Part shown: positions 55,843 to 64,000 of the stretch, in pieces
Position numbering within the stretch: the first letter of the stretch is position 1
Layout of the letters: each line of letters starts with the position of its first letter
DNA from: Opitutales bacterium
GTDB lineage: Bacteria; Verrucomicrobiota; Verrucomicrobiia; Opitutales; Oceanipulchritudinaceae
Direction of reading: 5' to 3'
NCBI GenBank assembly: GCA_016932335.1
Contig: JAFGCZ010000006.1
Coordinates: 124,001-188,000 of the forward strand
DNA: 64,000 bases
Made by a program: the position numbers and the translations under genes
The notes under the pieces: generated by a model
The model's input: the letters and a program-made list of their open reading frames with translations, nothing else
Database searches by the model: none
What the model was told of the DNA's origin: nothing

Positions 55843-56409
55843 ATGCCACGCAGCGTTTGCATTTTAGTGCTTCTTCTGGGCTTCGCAGTGAAGGCCCAGG
55901 CCCTCACCTATAGAGAGTTTCTCAATAGTTGGGTAGGTTCCTGGAAGGGCTATAACACTGTTTACGGAGAAAACGATGTTCCCCTGGAAGTCCTTGAAGT
56001 AGAGCAAATCTATTGGTGGGAGGGCGATGTCCTGCGCTCTGTGGCCCAATCTTGGGCAGATAATGGCAGAACCCGTTACCAGTCCCATTACATTCGTCTG
56101 GAAAACGGTGTCCTGACCAACGAGGTCGTCTATCCCAATGGTATTAAGCTCACCTATGAGGGAAAAATTGAGGAGGGGCGTCTCTGCTGGTATTATGAGC
56201 GCGATGGACTCTTCTATCGTTACCAGGCATCCGCGGTCAGAGAGGATACCGCTAACGGAACACTCAGCGAGCAAAGCAGAGAAGTCCGCTACAACGACCT
56301 TACCGCCATGAGCCGACGGGTCGAAGGCTCCCTGGAGTTGAAAAAAGAATCCGACGTCCGTGTTACCCGCCCCAGACGCTCTCTCGACCTCTCCGACCTC
56401 AAAAAATAA
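55843..56409 (+). CDS. Exported protein of unknown function
   Basis: The 188-residue product starts with a signal peptide (MPRSVCILVLLLGFAVKAQA with cleavage after AQA likely), then a beta-rich domain: YREFLNSWVGSWKGYNTVYGENDVPLEVLEVEQIYWWEGDVLRSVAQSW..., like a lipocalin-type barrel (GSWxG at the start is typical). The end is basic. I choose ATG 55843 since the signal peptide begins there. No family name; periplasmic location is expected. A weak terminator-like stem follows at 56410-56438. Confidence 0.65.
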   Translation: MPRSVCILVLLLGFAVKAQALTYREFLNSWVGSWKGYNTVYGENDVPLEVLEVEQIYWWEGDVLRSVAQSWADNGRTRYQSHYIRLENGVLTNEVVYPNGIKLTYEGKIEEGRLCWYYERDGLFYRYQASAVREDTANGTLSEQSREVRYNDLTAMSRRVEGSLELKKESDVRVTRPRRSLDLSDLKK

Positions 56410-56461
56410 AGCCCCCCGATCCGAAGATGGGAGGCTTTGGTAAAGTGTACTAAATGCGTGC

Positions 56462-57667
56462 TTAGAAGACTTTCTGCAGGCGCTCCATGGCCTTGAGCAC
56501 GTTTGCGCGGCTGTTAAAGGCACTGATGCGAATATGCCCTTCACCGCATTTGCCGAATCCCGCTCCGGGAGTACAGACGACTCCGGCATTGTGCAACAGT
56601 TTGTCGAAAAAGTCCCAGGAGGCTCCGTTGACCTGCACCCAGATATACGGAGAATTGTCCCCGCCGGTGCACTTCAACCCAAACCCGTTTAAAGACTCCC
56701 GCACAATCCGTGCGTTGCCCAGATAGAAATCTGTCAGCGTCTTTACCTGAGCCTGTCCGGCTTCGCTGTAAACGGCGGCGGCGGCTTTCTGCACGGGGTA
56801 GGAGACTCCGTTGAACTTGGTTGCTTGGCGGCGGAACCACATCTGGTGCAGGCTCTTGCCGCCCACTTGAAGCTCTTTGGGGATCACGGTGTAAGCGCAG
56901 CGCGTTCCCGTAAATCCGGCATTTTTGGAGAAACTGCGGAACTCAATGGCACACTTGCGCGCACCGGGTATCTCGTAAATGCTCTTTGGCATGCTTTCGT
57001 CCCGGATAAAGGCCACATACGCGGCATCGTAGAAAATAATCGCATTTTCCGCCAATGCGTAGTTGACCCACTCGGTCAGCTTTTCGCGGGAAATGTGCGC
57101 TCCCGTTGGATTGTTCGGGAAACACAGATAAATCAGGTCTACCTTTTCTTGGGGAAGCTCCGGCAGGTAATTGTTTTCCGGTGTGCATTCCAGGTAAACC
57201 AGCCCTTCATAACGTCCGCTTTCTGCCAGCCCGGTGCGCCCGGCCATGACATTGCTGTCTACATACACCGGATACACCGGATCGGGCACAGCAATGCGGT
57301 TGTCTTCGGCAAAAATCTCTTGAATGTTGGCCGTATCACTCTTGGCCCCGTCAGACACAAAAATCTCGTCCGCATAAACCTCTGCCCCCAGGTCCTGGAA
57401 ATCCTGTTGGGCAATCGGATTGCGCAGAAACGCATACCCTTCATAGGAAGGATAACCCTTAAAGGTTTCTCGTTTCGACAGTTCGTCCGCCGCCTCTTTT
57501 AACGCCTCCACACACGCAGCCGGCAAGGGCTCCGTTACGTCCCCGATACCCAGACGAATGATGCTTTTTTCCGGGTTTTGGGTGCTATATTCTTCTACGC
57601 GCTTGGCGATCTCCGCAAAGAGATAGGAGGCTTGCAGCTTGCCGTAATGGCTGTTCAGTTTGGGCAT
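56462..57667 (-). CDS. dapL: LL-diaminopimelate aminotransferase
   Basis: The 401-residue PLP enzyme forms LL-diaminopimelate in one step from tetrahydrodipicolinate and glutamate, for lysine and cell wall. Its start [27 protein letters not shown] and [12 protein letters not shown] are characteristic, followed by [11 protein letters not shown], the PLP tyrosine/aspartate segment [12 protein letters not shown] and the Schiff-base lysine in [18 protein letters not shown]. DapL is known from plants, Chlamydiae, Verrucomicrobia and some others, which is part of my reason for placing the organism in the PVC group. Its 226-bp upstream gap contains no further gene. Confidence 0.95.
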   Translation of the reverse strand: MPKLNSHYGKLQASYLFAEIAKRVEEYSTQNPEKSIIRLGIGDVTEPLPAACVEALKEAADELSKRETFKGYPSYEGYAFLRNPIAQQDFQDLGAEVYADEIFVSDGAKSDTANIQEIFAEDNRIAVPDPVYPVYVDSNVMAGRTGLAESGRYEGLVYLECTPENNYLPELPQEKVDLIYLCFPNNPTGAHISREKLTEWVNYALAENAIIFYDAAYVAFIRDESMPKSIYEIPGARKCAIEFRSFSKNAGFTGTRCAYTVIPKELQVGGKSLHQMWFRRQATKFNGVSYPVQKAAAAVYSEAGQAQVKTLTDFYLGNARIVRESLNGFGLKCTGGDNSPYIWVQVNGASWDFFDKLLHNAGVVCTPGAGFGKCGEGHIRISAFNSRANVLKAMERLQKVF

Positions 57668-57892
57668 ATCAGTGTATCAGCTAAGTATTTTCGTTCGATT
57701 CAAAGAGAGCCCTTAATCTGACCGCATCTCTTCCCCTTTTTCAACACGAAATGTTTTTTTCCCGCAAATCCCGCTGCCTTTCACGGATTCACTGCTTTGA
57801 CTGCCTCTTATTATCTTGTTTTTGTGATATTTCATCTCTACGCTTATTCAGAGAAAACAATCTACTCGAATTCTTAGGTTATCTCTTCTCTC

Positions 57893-58738
57893 ATGCAAAT
57901 CATCGAATCCATCAATGAAATGCAGGCTCACAGTGTCAGTCTGCGTCACCAGGGAAAACTCATCAGCTTCGTCCCTACGATGGGCTTCTTACATGAAGGC
58001 CACCTCAGCCTCTTTGAGGTCGCCAAAGAAGAGTCCGATGTCACCGTGGCCTCCATCTTCGTCAACCCCGCTCAATTCGGGCCTAATGAAGATTTTGATC
58101 AATATCCCCGCAGCGTGGAGAAGGACCTCGAGCTTTGTCGCCAGCGTGGGGTGGACATTGTTTTTCTCCCCAAAAAAGAAGAACTCTATCCTACGGGCTA
58201 TTCCACCTATGTGTGCGAGGAAAGCCTCAGTCAGCCCCTTTGTGGCGTTTCCCGCCCAAGCTTTTTCAAGGGCGTTTGCACCGTGGTGGCCAAACTCTTT
58301 AACATCGTTCGCCCAGATGTGGCCGTTTTCGGGCAAAAGGATGCCCAGCAGGCCGCCGTTATCCGCAAGATGGTGCAGGACCTCCATTTTCCGGTGGAAA
58401 TCCGCGTGGCTCCCATCGTGCGCGAGGCCGATGGTTTGGCCATGAGTTCCCGCAACTCATACCTCAACGAATTTCAACGCCGCGATGCCGTGCGCATCTA
58501 CCAGGCCCTCTGCAAAGGCAAAGAACTCTACGATAACGGTAACCGCAATGTAGACCGTATCCTTGCCGAGATCATCCATCACATATCCGAGTGTCGCCGC
58601 CTGCGTGTTATTTATGTCAGTGCCGTTGATAAAGACACCATGAAGCCCATTACCCGCACTATGGTCGAAGGGCAAACCTTGATTGCCTGTGCCGTCTGGT
58701 GCGATGAGGTTCGCCTCATCGACAATCTTATTCTCTGA
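57893..58738 (+). CDS. panC: Pantothenate synthetase
   Basis: The 281-residue enzyme joins pantoate and beta-alanine with ATP. It has the HIGH-like motif GFLHEGHLSL (residues 32-41), the FVNPAQFGPNEDFDQYPR segment, FGQKDAQQAAVIRKMV and the KMSKS-like AMSSRNSYL. The length is normal. The other pathway gene panE is 2.5 kb downstream, separated by nadB and an ABC ATPase on the same strand, so the stretch 57893-62169 may be one cofactor operon. The ATG at 57893 has no clear ribosome binding site. Confidence 0.95.
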   Translation: MQIIESINEMQAHSVSLRHQGKLISFVPTMGFLHEGHLSLFEVAKEESDVTVASIFVNPAQFGPNEDFDQYPRSVEKDLELCRQRGVDIVFLPKKEELYPTGYSTYVCEESLSQPLCGVSRPSFFKGVCTVVAKLFNIVRPDVAVFGQKDAQQAAVIRKMVQDLHFPVEIRVAPIVREADGLAMSSRNSYLNEFQRRDAVRIYQALCKGKELYDNGNRNVDRILAEIIHHISECRRLRVIYVSAVDKDTMKPITRTMVEGQTLIACAVWCDEVRLIDNLIL

Positions 58739-58797
58739 ACCCTGTTTGCTTTACCGCTGGACAGCGTACTTTTCCACTGTTACAAGTGAGGGCTTCC

Positions 58798-60408
58798 ATG
58801 AAACGCTATGACGTAATTGTCGTGGGTAGCGGTGTGGCCGGTTTATCCTTTGCCCTCAAAGTGGCAAGCCAGGGATATCAGGTCGCCATCCTTACCAAGA
58901 AAACTCGGGCCGAGAGCAATACCAACTATGCCCAGGGGGGAATTGCCAGTGTTACTTCCAGCACCGATGACTTTAACCTGCACATCCAGGACACTTTTCG
59001 CGCCGGAGACGGCTTGTGCCACGAAGATGTTGTGCGTGCCATTGTTGGAGACGGCCCCGATGCCATTCAGGAACTGATCCGCGTCGGTGTTTCCTTCTCT
59101 CAGCTGGACGACGGTCGCGTTAGCCTGCACCGCGAGGGAGGCCATTCCAAGCGCCGCATTCTCCACGTGCACGACATCACCGGTAAAGCCATTGAGGAAG
59201 CCTTCCTCAGCGCAGTGGCCGCCGCCCCCAATATCGACCTCCATGAACACTACATGGCCATCGATCTGATTACCCGCCAGCGACTCCTGCGCCGTGGGCA
59301 TCAGGTTCCGCCGGGCCACGATCAGGTGCTTGGCTTATACGCTCTGGACACCATCAACAACGTGGTCGAAACGTTTTGCGCCTCGGCCGTAATGCTAGCC
59401 ACCGGCGGCATTGGCCAAGTCTATCAGTACACCACCAATCCCGATATTGCCACCGGCGACGGCATCGCCATGGCCTGGCGCGCCGGGGTTCCCATCCGCA
59501 ACATGGAATTTGTCCAGTTCCATCCTACTGCCCTCTACACGCACACTAACGAGCGTTTTCTCATTTCCGAAGCAGTCCGTGGAGAAGGTGCCATCCTTCG
59601 CAACCTCGACGGCGAGGCCTTTATGAAGCGCTACGATGAACGTGGCGAATTGGCTTCCAGAGACATTGTCGCCAGAGCCATCGACAGCGAGATGAAGACC
59701 AAGGGCGTTAGTCACGTCTGGCTCGACATTACTCATAAGGGCGAGGACATTCTGCGCGAACGCTTCCCCTCCATTTTTGAAAATTGCCTGCAGCACGGCA
59801 TCAATATTGGCAAAGACTATATTCCGGTGGTTCCGGCGGCACACTACCTCTGTGGGGGGATTGTTACCGACCTCGATGCCGGCACTTCCCTCTGCGGGCT
59901 CTATGCCTGCGGCGAAGCCGCCTGTACCGGCCTGCACGGGGCCAACCGCCTGGCCAGCAACAGCCTCCTCGAAGCCGTTGTTTTGGCCAACCGCGGCAGC
60001 CGGGCTGTTGTCGATTTCCTCAAGGACTATTCCGACCCAAGGATTCCCCTTCCGGAATGGGAAGCCGGGGTGGCGCAAAGCAGCGATGAGAAAGTTGTTC
60101 TACTCCACAACTGGGATGAGCTCAAACGTACTATGTGGGACTACGTTGGCATTGTTCGTACCAACAAGCGCCTTGCCCGAGCTCAAACCCGTATCAAAAA
60201 CCTTTCCCATGAGATCCAGGAATACTATTGGAAAGTGAACGTGGATGAGCAGATGCTGGAACTCCGCAATATGATTCGTGTAGCCGACCTCATTGTCCAA
60301 AGTGCCCTCTACCGTCACGAAAGCAGAGGCCTGCATTACACCCTCGATTTTCCGGACAAATGGGACTTCGCCCACGATACCACTTTGCGCCGCGGTGGCG
60401 TTTTCTAA
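58798..60408 (+). CDS. nadB: L-aspartate oxidase
   Basis: A 536-residue flavoprotein that oxidises L-aspartate to iminoaspartate, the first step of de novo NAD synthesis. FAD motif VIVVGSGVAGLSFALKV, then TNYAQGGIASV, the substrate loop HREGGHSKRRILHVHD, MEFVQFHPTALY and HYLCGGIVTDLDAGTSLCGLYACGEAACTGLHGANRLASNSLLEAVV. ATG 58798 fits the fold; GTG 58786 would add four residues. nadA and nadC are not in the window. Confidence 0.95.
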   Translation: MKRYDVIVVGSGVAGLSFALKVASQGYQVAILTKKTRAESNTNYAQGGIASVTSSTDDFNLHIQDTFRAGDGLCHEDVVRAIVGDGPDAIQELIRVGVSFSQLDDGRVSLHREGGHSKRRILHVHDITGKAIEEAFLSAVAAAPNIDLHEHYMAIDLITRQRLLRRGHQVPPGHDQVLGLYALDTINNVVETFCASAVMLATGGIGQVYQYTTNPDIATGDGIAMAWRAGVPIRNMEFVQFHPTALYTHTNERFLISEAVRGEGAILRNLDGEAFMKRYDERGELASRDIVARAIDSEMKTKGVSHVWLDITHKGEDILRERFPSIFENCLQHGINIGKDYIPVVPAAHYLCGGIVTDLDAGTSLCGLYACGEAACTGLHGANRLASNSLLEAVVLANRGSRAVVDFLKDYSDPRIPLPEWEAGVAQSSDEKVVLLHNWDELKRTMWDYVGIVRTNKRLARAQTRIKNLSHEIQEYYWKVNVDEQMLELRNMIRVADLIVQSALYRHESRGLHYTLDFPDKWDFAHDTTLRRGGVF

Positions 60409-60421
60409 TCTGCTCGGGCTT

Positions 60422-61213
60422 ATGGAAAACGCTTTTGCTTTGAAGGTCGAAGGGCTTTCCCTGCACCGTGGGCAAACGACCATTCTTGACTCCATTGATT
60501 GGGTTGTTGGCCGGCGGGAGTGCTGGGTGCTGCTCGGAGCCAACGGGGCCGGGAAAACCTCCCTGCTCAGTGCGTTGATGGCCTACATGCCGGCCAGTTC
60601 CGGCAGTATTGAGGTCTGTGGTAAGCAATTTGGGCGCTATCCTTGGCCGGAATTGCGCAAACGCATTGGCCTGGTCAGCAGCAGTGTGCGCCAGCGCATC
60701 GAACGCGCCGAAACGGCTGCTTCCATTGTTATCAGCGGGCGCTATGCCACCCTCAATCATTGGGGGGATATTGCTCTGGAAGATCGGGAGGAGGCTGTGG
60801 CCCTCCTGCAGCAGTTGGACTGTGCCTACCTCGCGGAACGGGAGTGGGGGCTGCTTTCTCAGGGTGAACGCCAGCGGGTGCTCATTGCCAGAGCCCTCAT
60901 GGCGCATCCCGATCTGCTCATCCTCGATGAGCCCTGTTCCGGGCTCGATCCTGTCTCCCGCGAACACTTCCTCCGCTTTATTCAAACGCTTGCCGAAAGT
61001 GAGCAGAGCCCCGCTCTGGTCTTCGTCACACACCACGTGGAAGAAGTCATGCCGGCATTCACCAAAGCCCTGCTGCTCAAATCCGGCAAAGTGCTGGCCC
61101 AGGGGAATTGCTCCGAGGTTTTCTGCAACGATTTACTGAGTCAGACATACGGTGCTTCCGTTGTCCTCGAATCCGGCAGCGGTCGCTATCGCATGCAGGT
61201 GGAACCGCTCTAA
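60422..61213 (+). CDS. ABC transporter ATP-binding protein (no permease nearby)
   Basis: The 263-residue ATPase has Walker A LLGANGAGKTSLL (about 38-50), signature LLSQGERQRVLIARAL and Walker B LLILDEPCSGLDPVSREHF with the H-loop VTHHVEE. Its type is close to the ModF/YlmA-like single ATPases. There is no permease or binding protein in the surroundings, so it may work with a distant membrane partner. It starts 13 bp after nadB. Confidence 0.85.
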   Translation: MENAFALKVEGLSLHRGQTTILDSIDWVVGRRECWVLLGANGAGKTSLLSALMAYMPASSGSIEVCGKQFGRYPWPELRKRIGLVSSSVRQRIERAETAASIVISGRYATLNHWGDIALEDREEAVALLQQLDCAYLAEREWGLLSQGERQRVLIARALMAHPDLLILDEPCSGLDPVSREHFLRFIQTLAESEQSPALVFVTHHVEEVMPAFTKALLLKSGKVLAQGNCSEVFCNDLLSQTYGASVVLESGSGRYRMQVEPL

Positions 61214-61230
61214 CCTCAATCCGTTACCAT

Positions 61231-62169
61231 ATGCTTTTATCCAGTCACTCACGCATTGCAGTTGTCGGCACTGGAGCTATCGGTGGCTATCTGGGCACTC
61301 TCCTCGTGCACAGCGGGCGCGATGTTCACTTCCTCATGCGCAGCGATTACGAAATCGTTCAACAGCAGGGCATGGTACTGAGCTTTTCCGACAGGCCGGA
61401 CCTGGTCGTCCCCCGGTTGAACTGCTACCTGACCACCGGAGCCATCGGCGTGGTCGATGTGGTTATTGTTGCGCTGAAAACCACCGCAAACGAGGTTCTC
61501 AAAGAGCTTCTGCCTCCTTTGGTGGGGCCGCATACACTGATTCTCACCCTACAAAACGGCCTTGGCAACATGGAGTTCCTGCAACAGCTCTTTCCCCAAA
61601 ATCACATATTGGGTGGGCTCTGCTTTATTGGAGTAACTCGTAGAGAGCCGGGTCATCTCCAAATTTTCTCCCGCAAATTCGGCTCCATTGTGCTGGGAGA
61701 AGTTGCCGGAGCTCCCGGTTTTGCCGTCAATACCATCGTCAATTGGTTTGCCCGGGCCGGGTTCCACTGCAAAGCCCTCCCCGCAATGGAGGAGGCCCTC
61801 TGGCGCAAACTAGTCTGGAATATTCCCTTCAACGGCCTCTCTATTGTCGCCGGCGGTATTTCTACCGACAAAGTGCTTGCCGATCCAACGCTCAGTGCCC
61901 GCGCCAGGATGCTCATGCACGAAATTCAGACCGCTGCCGCCGCTTATGGCATTCATATTACCGATGAAGATATCGACAGGCAGTTTCCCTTTACCGAGCG
62001 TCTGGATGCCTATTTCCCCAGCAGCACGCTCGACTTTCTCAACGGGCGCCCCGTGGAGCTGCAAACGATGTTTGCCGAACCTTTGCGCCGGGGAATGGCG
62101 CGCAGTGTCCCCATGCCCGAACTGGATTTGCTCTACCGGGAACTGCAGCAGGTGTGTTTGAATTCTTGA
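61231..62169 (+). CDS. panE: 2-dehydropantoate 2-reductase
   Basis: The 312-residue enzyme reduces ketopantoate to pantoate with NADPH. The Rossmann motif is RIAVVGTGAIGGYLGTLL, followed by VVDVVIVALKTTANEVLKELLP, TLILTLQNGLGNMEFLQQLFP and the catalytic lysine in EALWRKLVWNIPFNGLSIVAGG. ATG 61231 lies at the start of the fold. It belongs to the pantothenate pathway with panC at 57893. Confidence 0.92.
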   Translation: MLLSSHSRIAVVGTGAIGGYLGTLLVHSGRDVHFLMRSDYEIVQQQGMVLSFSDRPDLVVPRLNCYLTTGAIGVVDVVIVALKTTANEVLKELLPPLVGPHTLILTLQNGLGNMEFLQQLFPQNHILGGLCFIGVTRREPGHLQIFSRKFGSIVLGEVAGAPGFAVNTIVNWFARAGFHCKALPAMEEALWRKLVWNIPFNGLSIVAGGISTDKVLADPTLSARARMLMHEIQTAAAAYGIHITDEDIDRQFPFTERLDAYFPSSTLDFLNGRPVELQTMFAEPLRRGMARSVPMPELDLLYRELQQVCLNS

Positions 62170-62300
62170 GACTCGATCTCTGTAATTGATTGCCTATCAG
62201 CACCCAAGGGAAAGTTTTTATTGTATTTTTTGCCGAATTGGCTATGTCTTTTACCACATCAATCTTTCATCTTAAATTCTTTAACTAGGAAGTAATCACT

Positions 62301-62468
62301 ATGGCTTACAAAATTACAGACGATTGTGTCGCTTGCGGCGCATGTATCAGCGAATGCCCCAGCGAAGCAATCAGCGAAGGCGATATCTACGTAATCGACC
62401 CCGATAAGTGTGTGGATTGCGGTGCCTGTGCCGATGTTTGCCCGAGCGGTGCGATCATTGCCGGCTAA
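62301..62468 (+). CDS. 2[4Fe-4S] ferredoxin
   Basis: A 55-residue bacterial ferredoxin with two CxxCxxCxxxCP clusters: CVACGACISECP (9-20) and CVDCGACADVCP (38-49). It starts AYKITDDC and ends AIIAG, the normal clostridial-type length. TAGGAAG lies 10 bp before the ATG. It is a likely low-potential partner of the NfnAB-type enzyme at 6455-8796, although the two genes are far apart. A terminator follows, so it is a single-gene transcript. Confidence 0.95.
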   Translation: MAYKITDDCVACGACISECPSEAISEGDIYVIDPDKCVDCGACADVCPSGAIIAG

Positions 62469-62500
62469 TTCGTACTTAGGCGTAGTTTTTTCTTTGAAAA

Positions 62501-62533
62501 CCCTGCGGAATCTCTCTCCCGCGGGGTTTTTTT
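62501..62533 (+). terminator. Terminator after the ferredoxin gene
   Basis: An 8-bp stem with one G-U pair (CCCTGCGG with CCGCGGGG) is followed by seven Ts. Confidence 0.88.
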
Positions 62534-62575
62534 ATTGGGCTTGTCGAGTATTCCCTTTGCTGCATACTCCACACC

Positions 62576-63343
62576 ATGCAAAGCTATCTGGATGTTGCCG
62601 TAAATGCTGCTAAACAGGCAGGGGAGATCCTCCGTCAGGGAAGCCTCCGCTCTCTCAACAGCGATGCCGATGCCGCCAACTCGCATGACATTAAACTGCA
62701 TGCCGATGTAGAGTCCGAACGCCTTATCCGGAGCATTTTGCAGGCGCAGACCGGCTTGCCCGTTGTGGGCGAGGAATTGGGCGGCGATCCTTCTCTGACC
62801 ACTCAGGACTGCCTCTATTGGGTGGTTGATCCGCTCGACGGTACCCACAACTACCTCCGACAGGTGCCCATCTGCGGTGTCAGCATCGGTCTGATGCGCG
62901 CAATGGAACCCGTTCTCGGAGTCTTTTACGATTTTAACTGCGACGAATGCTTTACCTCCATCGTCGAAGAACAGTGCATTTGCCTGAACGGGCGGCGCAT
63001 CACCCCCCAATGGGCTAAATCCATCGATCAGGCCAGCCTCCATACTGGATTTCCCGTGGCTATGGATTATTCCTCGGAAGGCCTGCAGCGCTTTATCGGC
63101 AAAGTCCAGCGCTTTAAAAAAGTCAGGGCTATAGGCAGTGCTTCCGCCGCCCTCGCCTGGGTGGCCTGCGGGCGCTTCGATGCCTACTACGAGGAGGGCA
63201 GCCGCCTCTGGGATATTGCCGCCGGCATTGCCCTGATCAAAGGAGCCGGTGGTTACATCCGCATGACGCCGTCACCTTTGGGAAAACCGTTGGCTTATGA
63301 CGTCTGGGGGACCGCCTGTGAAGGTTTTGCAATTGATTCATAA
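62576..63343 (+). CDS. Inositol monophosphatase-family phosphatase
   Basis: The 255-residue protein has the IMPase metal sites: GEELGGD (about residues 64-70), WVVDPLDGTHNYLRQVPICGVSIGL (about 82-106) and the late WDIAAGIALIKGAGGYI. The family dephosphorylates inositol phosphate, fructose bisphosphate, histidinol phosphate or PAP. The exact substrate is open. It is transcribed by itself between two short genes. Confidence 0.88.
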   Translation: MQSYLDVAVNAAKQAGEILRQGSLRSLNSDADAANSHDIKLHADVESERLIRSILQAQTGLPVVGEELGGDPSLTTQDCLYWVVDPLDGTHNYLRQVPICGVSIGLMRAMEPVLGVFYDFNCDECFTSIVEEQCICLNGRRITPQWAKSIDQASLHTGFPVAMDYSSEGLQRFIGKVQRFKKVRAIGSASAALAWVACGRFDAYYEEGSRLWDIAAGIALIKGAGGYIRMTPSPLGKPLAYDVWGTACEGFAIDS

Positions 63344-63406
63344 TTAAAAAGTTGCGGAGGAATTCTTTCCGGTGTAAATTACCTTTATCCGGGAAGGAGG
63401 ATTTCT

Positions 63407-63883
63407 ATGGAAACCATGGTATTTGATGCGTTGCTCAACAGCCCTCTCACCTATAAGCTGGAGCCTGCCGATGTGCAGATCCTCGCAGACTTTGTTTATT
63501 TCCGCTGGTTGGAAAAAGATGAATACCTCTTTCATGAAGACGATCCAGCCATTGCTTTCGGTTACCTCATGGAGGGCCGCCTTGCTGTCCTCAAAAAAGC
63601 CTCCACCGGCAAAGAGCAGATTATTTCCTATCTCCCCCACGGGCGTCTTGTCGGCGTTATGGAAATTATTGATGGCGAGCCCCGTGTGGCATCAGTTAAA
63701 GCTATGCAGGTTTCACGACTCCTCATGCTTAAACGCAACGATTTGGAATTGATTGAGCGCCGTTTCCCGCGAATTGGTCAATCTATCATGATTTCCATCG
63801 TCCGGGTGCTTTCAGCTCACCTGCGTCAGGCAGATACAATCTTGGCCGGTATGTATGGCCAGCCGGCTCCGGTAATTGAATAA
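63407..63883 (+). CDS. Cyclic nucleotide-binding domain protein
   Basis: A 158-residue protein with a cNMP-binding barrel (FVYFRWLEKDEYLFHEDDPAIAFGYLMEGRLAVLKKASTGKEQIISYLPHGRLVGVMEIIDGEPRVASVKAMQVSRLLMLKRNDL). The phosphate-binding cassette is poor (the usual GE...RxA reads GVMEIIDGEPRVASV), so cyclic nucleotide binding is not certain. The DNA-binding HTH of Crp proteins is missing; the end is a helix only. GGAAGGAGG just before the ATG is one of the best ribosome binding sites in this window. Confidence 0.82.
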   Translation: METMVFDALLNSPLTYKLEPADVQILADFVYFRWLEKDEYLFHEDDPAIAFGYLMEGRLAVLKKASTGKEQIISYLPHGRLVGVMEIIDGEPRVASVKAMQVSRLLMLKRNDLELIERRFPRIGQSIMISIVRVLSAHLRQADTILAGMYGQPAPVIE

Positions 63884-63899
63884 AGCCTGCTTGGCCGAG

Positions 63900-63995
63900 C
63901 TAATCCTCATCAGGATACATTTCCTCAAACTCTTTCAGGCACTCGGCAAAATCTTCCGCACAGCGTAAAGCTTCCTCCATTTCCAGCTCATCCAT
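63900..63995 (-). CDS. Short acidic protein or end of a gene cut by the window edge
   Basis: On the minus strand a frame from ATG 63995 to TAG 63900 gives 31 residues, very acidic (MDELEMEEALRCAEDFAEC...). The frame is still open to the window edge, so this may be the C-terminal end of a longer gene. Codon use looks coding. No function can be named. Confidence 0.4.
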   Translation of the reverse strand: MDELEMEEALRCAEDFAECLKEFEEMYPDED

Positions 63996-64000
63996 TGTTT

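Overview
The window looks like chromosomal DNA of a motile bacterium of the PVC group. I favour Verrucomicrobiota, class Opitutia (Puniceicoccales-like). The reasons are family-level: an LL-diaminopimelate aminotransferase (DapL) lysine route, a SecA with a long insertion and no C-terminal zinc motif, an orphan RelE-like protein of a type I associate with Opitutia, dispersed CTTCGTG repeats, and weak or absent Shine-Dalgarno sites at many starts. No rRNA or marker gene settles this, so the placement is an inference.

Layout. 1-8850: a partial HTH gene, a UDP-glucuronate decarboxylase, secA, lnt and an NfnAB-type bifurcating oxidoreductase pair. 8866-11825: an HDOD protein and an unusual membrane-anchored NTPase, both on the minus strand. 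11990-21590: flgN-flgK-flgL, a flagellin, an unknown small gene, overlapping flbT-flaF, TPR proteins and a large SPINDLY/OGT-type glycosyltransferase. 21675-25789: a minus-strand sugar cassette (WbpE-, WbpD- and WbpB-like enzymes plus a CgeB-like glycosyltransferase). 25923-28178: two more flagellins. 28470-34023: a lipoprotein, a FlgM-like protein, an NtrC-type regulator, CheX, a double-receiver protein and the flagellar sigma factor FliA. 34099-37528: two paralogous membrane proteins, a second NtrC-type regulator and tRNA-Gly. 38109-44044: an AddAB-like helicase/nuclease pair. 44068-49405: an AIM24 protein, a reverse transcriptase inserted between 39-bp direct repeats, an EamA transporter, an FMN-binding oxidase-family protein and an MscS channel. 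49590-64000: mostly housekeeping genes (RelE-like protein, RecQ, sugar kinase, SulP, MazG-like, DapL, PanC, NadB, ABC ATPase, PanE, ferredoxin, inositol monophosphatase family, cNMP-binding protein).

The central half is a flagellar regulon whose control logic can be read from the DNA. Sigma-54-type sites precede flgN, the first flagellin and fliA (the fliA site matches the consensus exactly). Sigma-28-type sites (TAAR-N15-RCCGATAA) precede the second flagellin, the lipoprotein and flgM. Two sigma-54 activators, FliA and a FlgM-like anti-sigma lie in the same interval. FlbT/FlaF and folded flagellin leaders suggest an added post-transcriptional layer, and the OGT plus acetamido-sugar genes suggest flagellin glycosylation.

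The most unusual item is the AT-rich reverse transcriptase at 44985-46517. It is the only gene between two perfect 39-bp direct repeats. One repeat contains the last codons of the neighbouring transporter gene, and the other completes the reverse transcriptase stop codon. It looks like a one-gene mobile, probably defence-related, RT insertion with no visible integrase and little room for a non-coding RNA.
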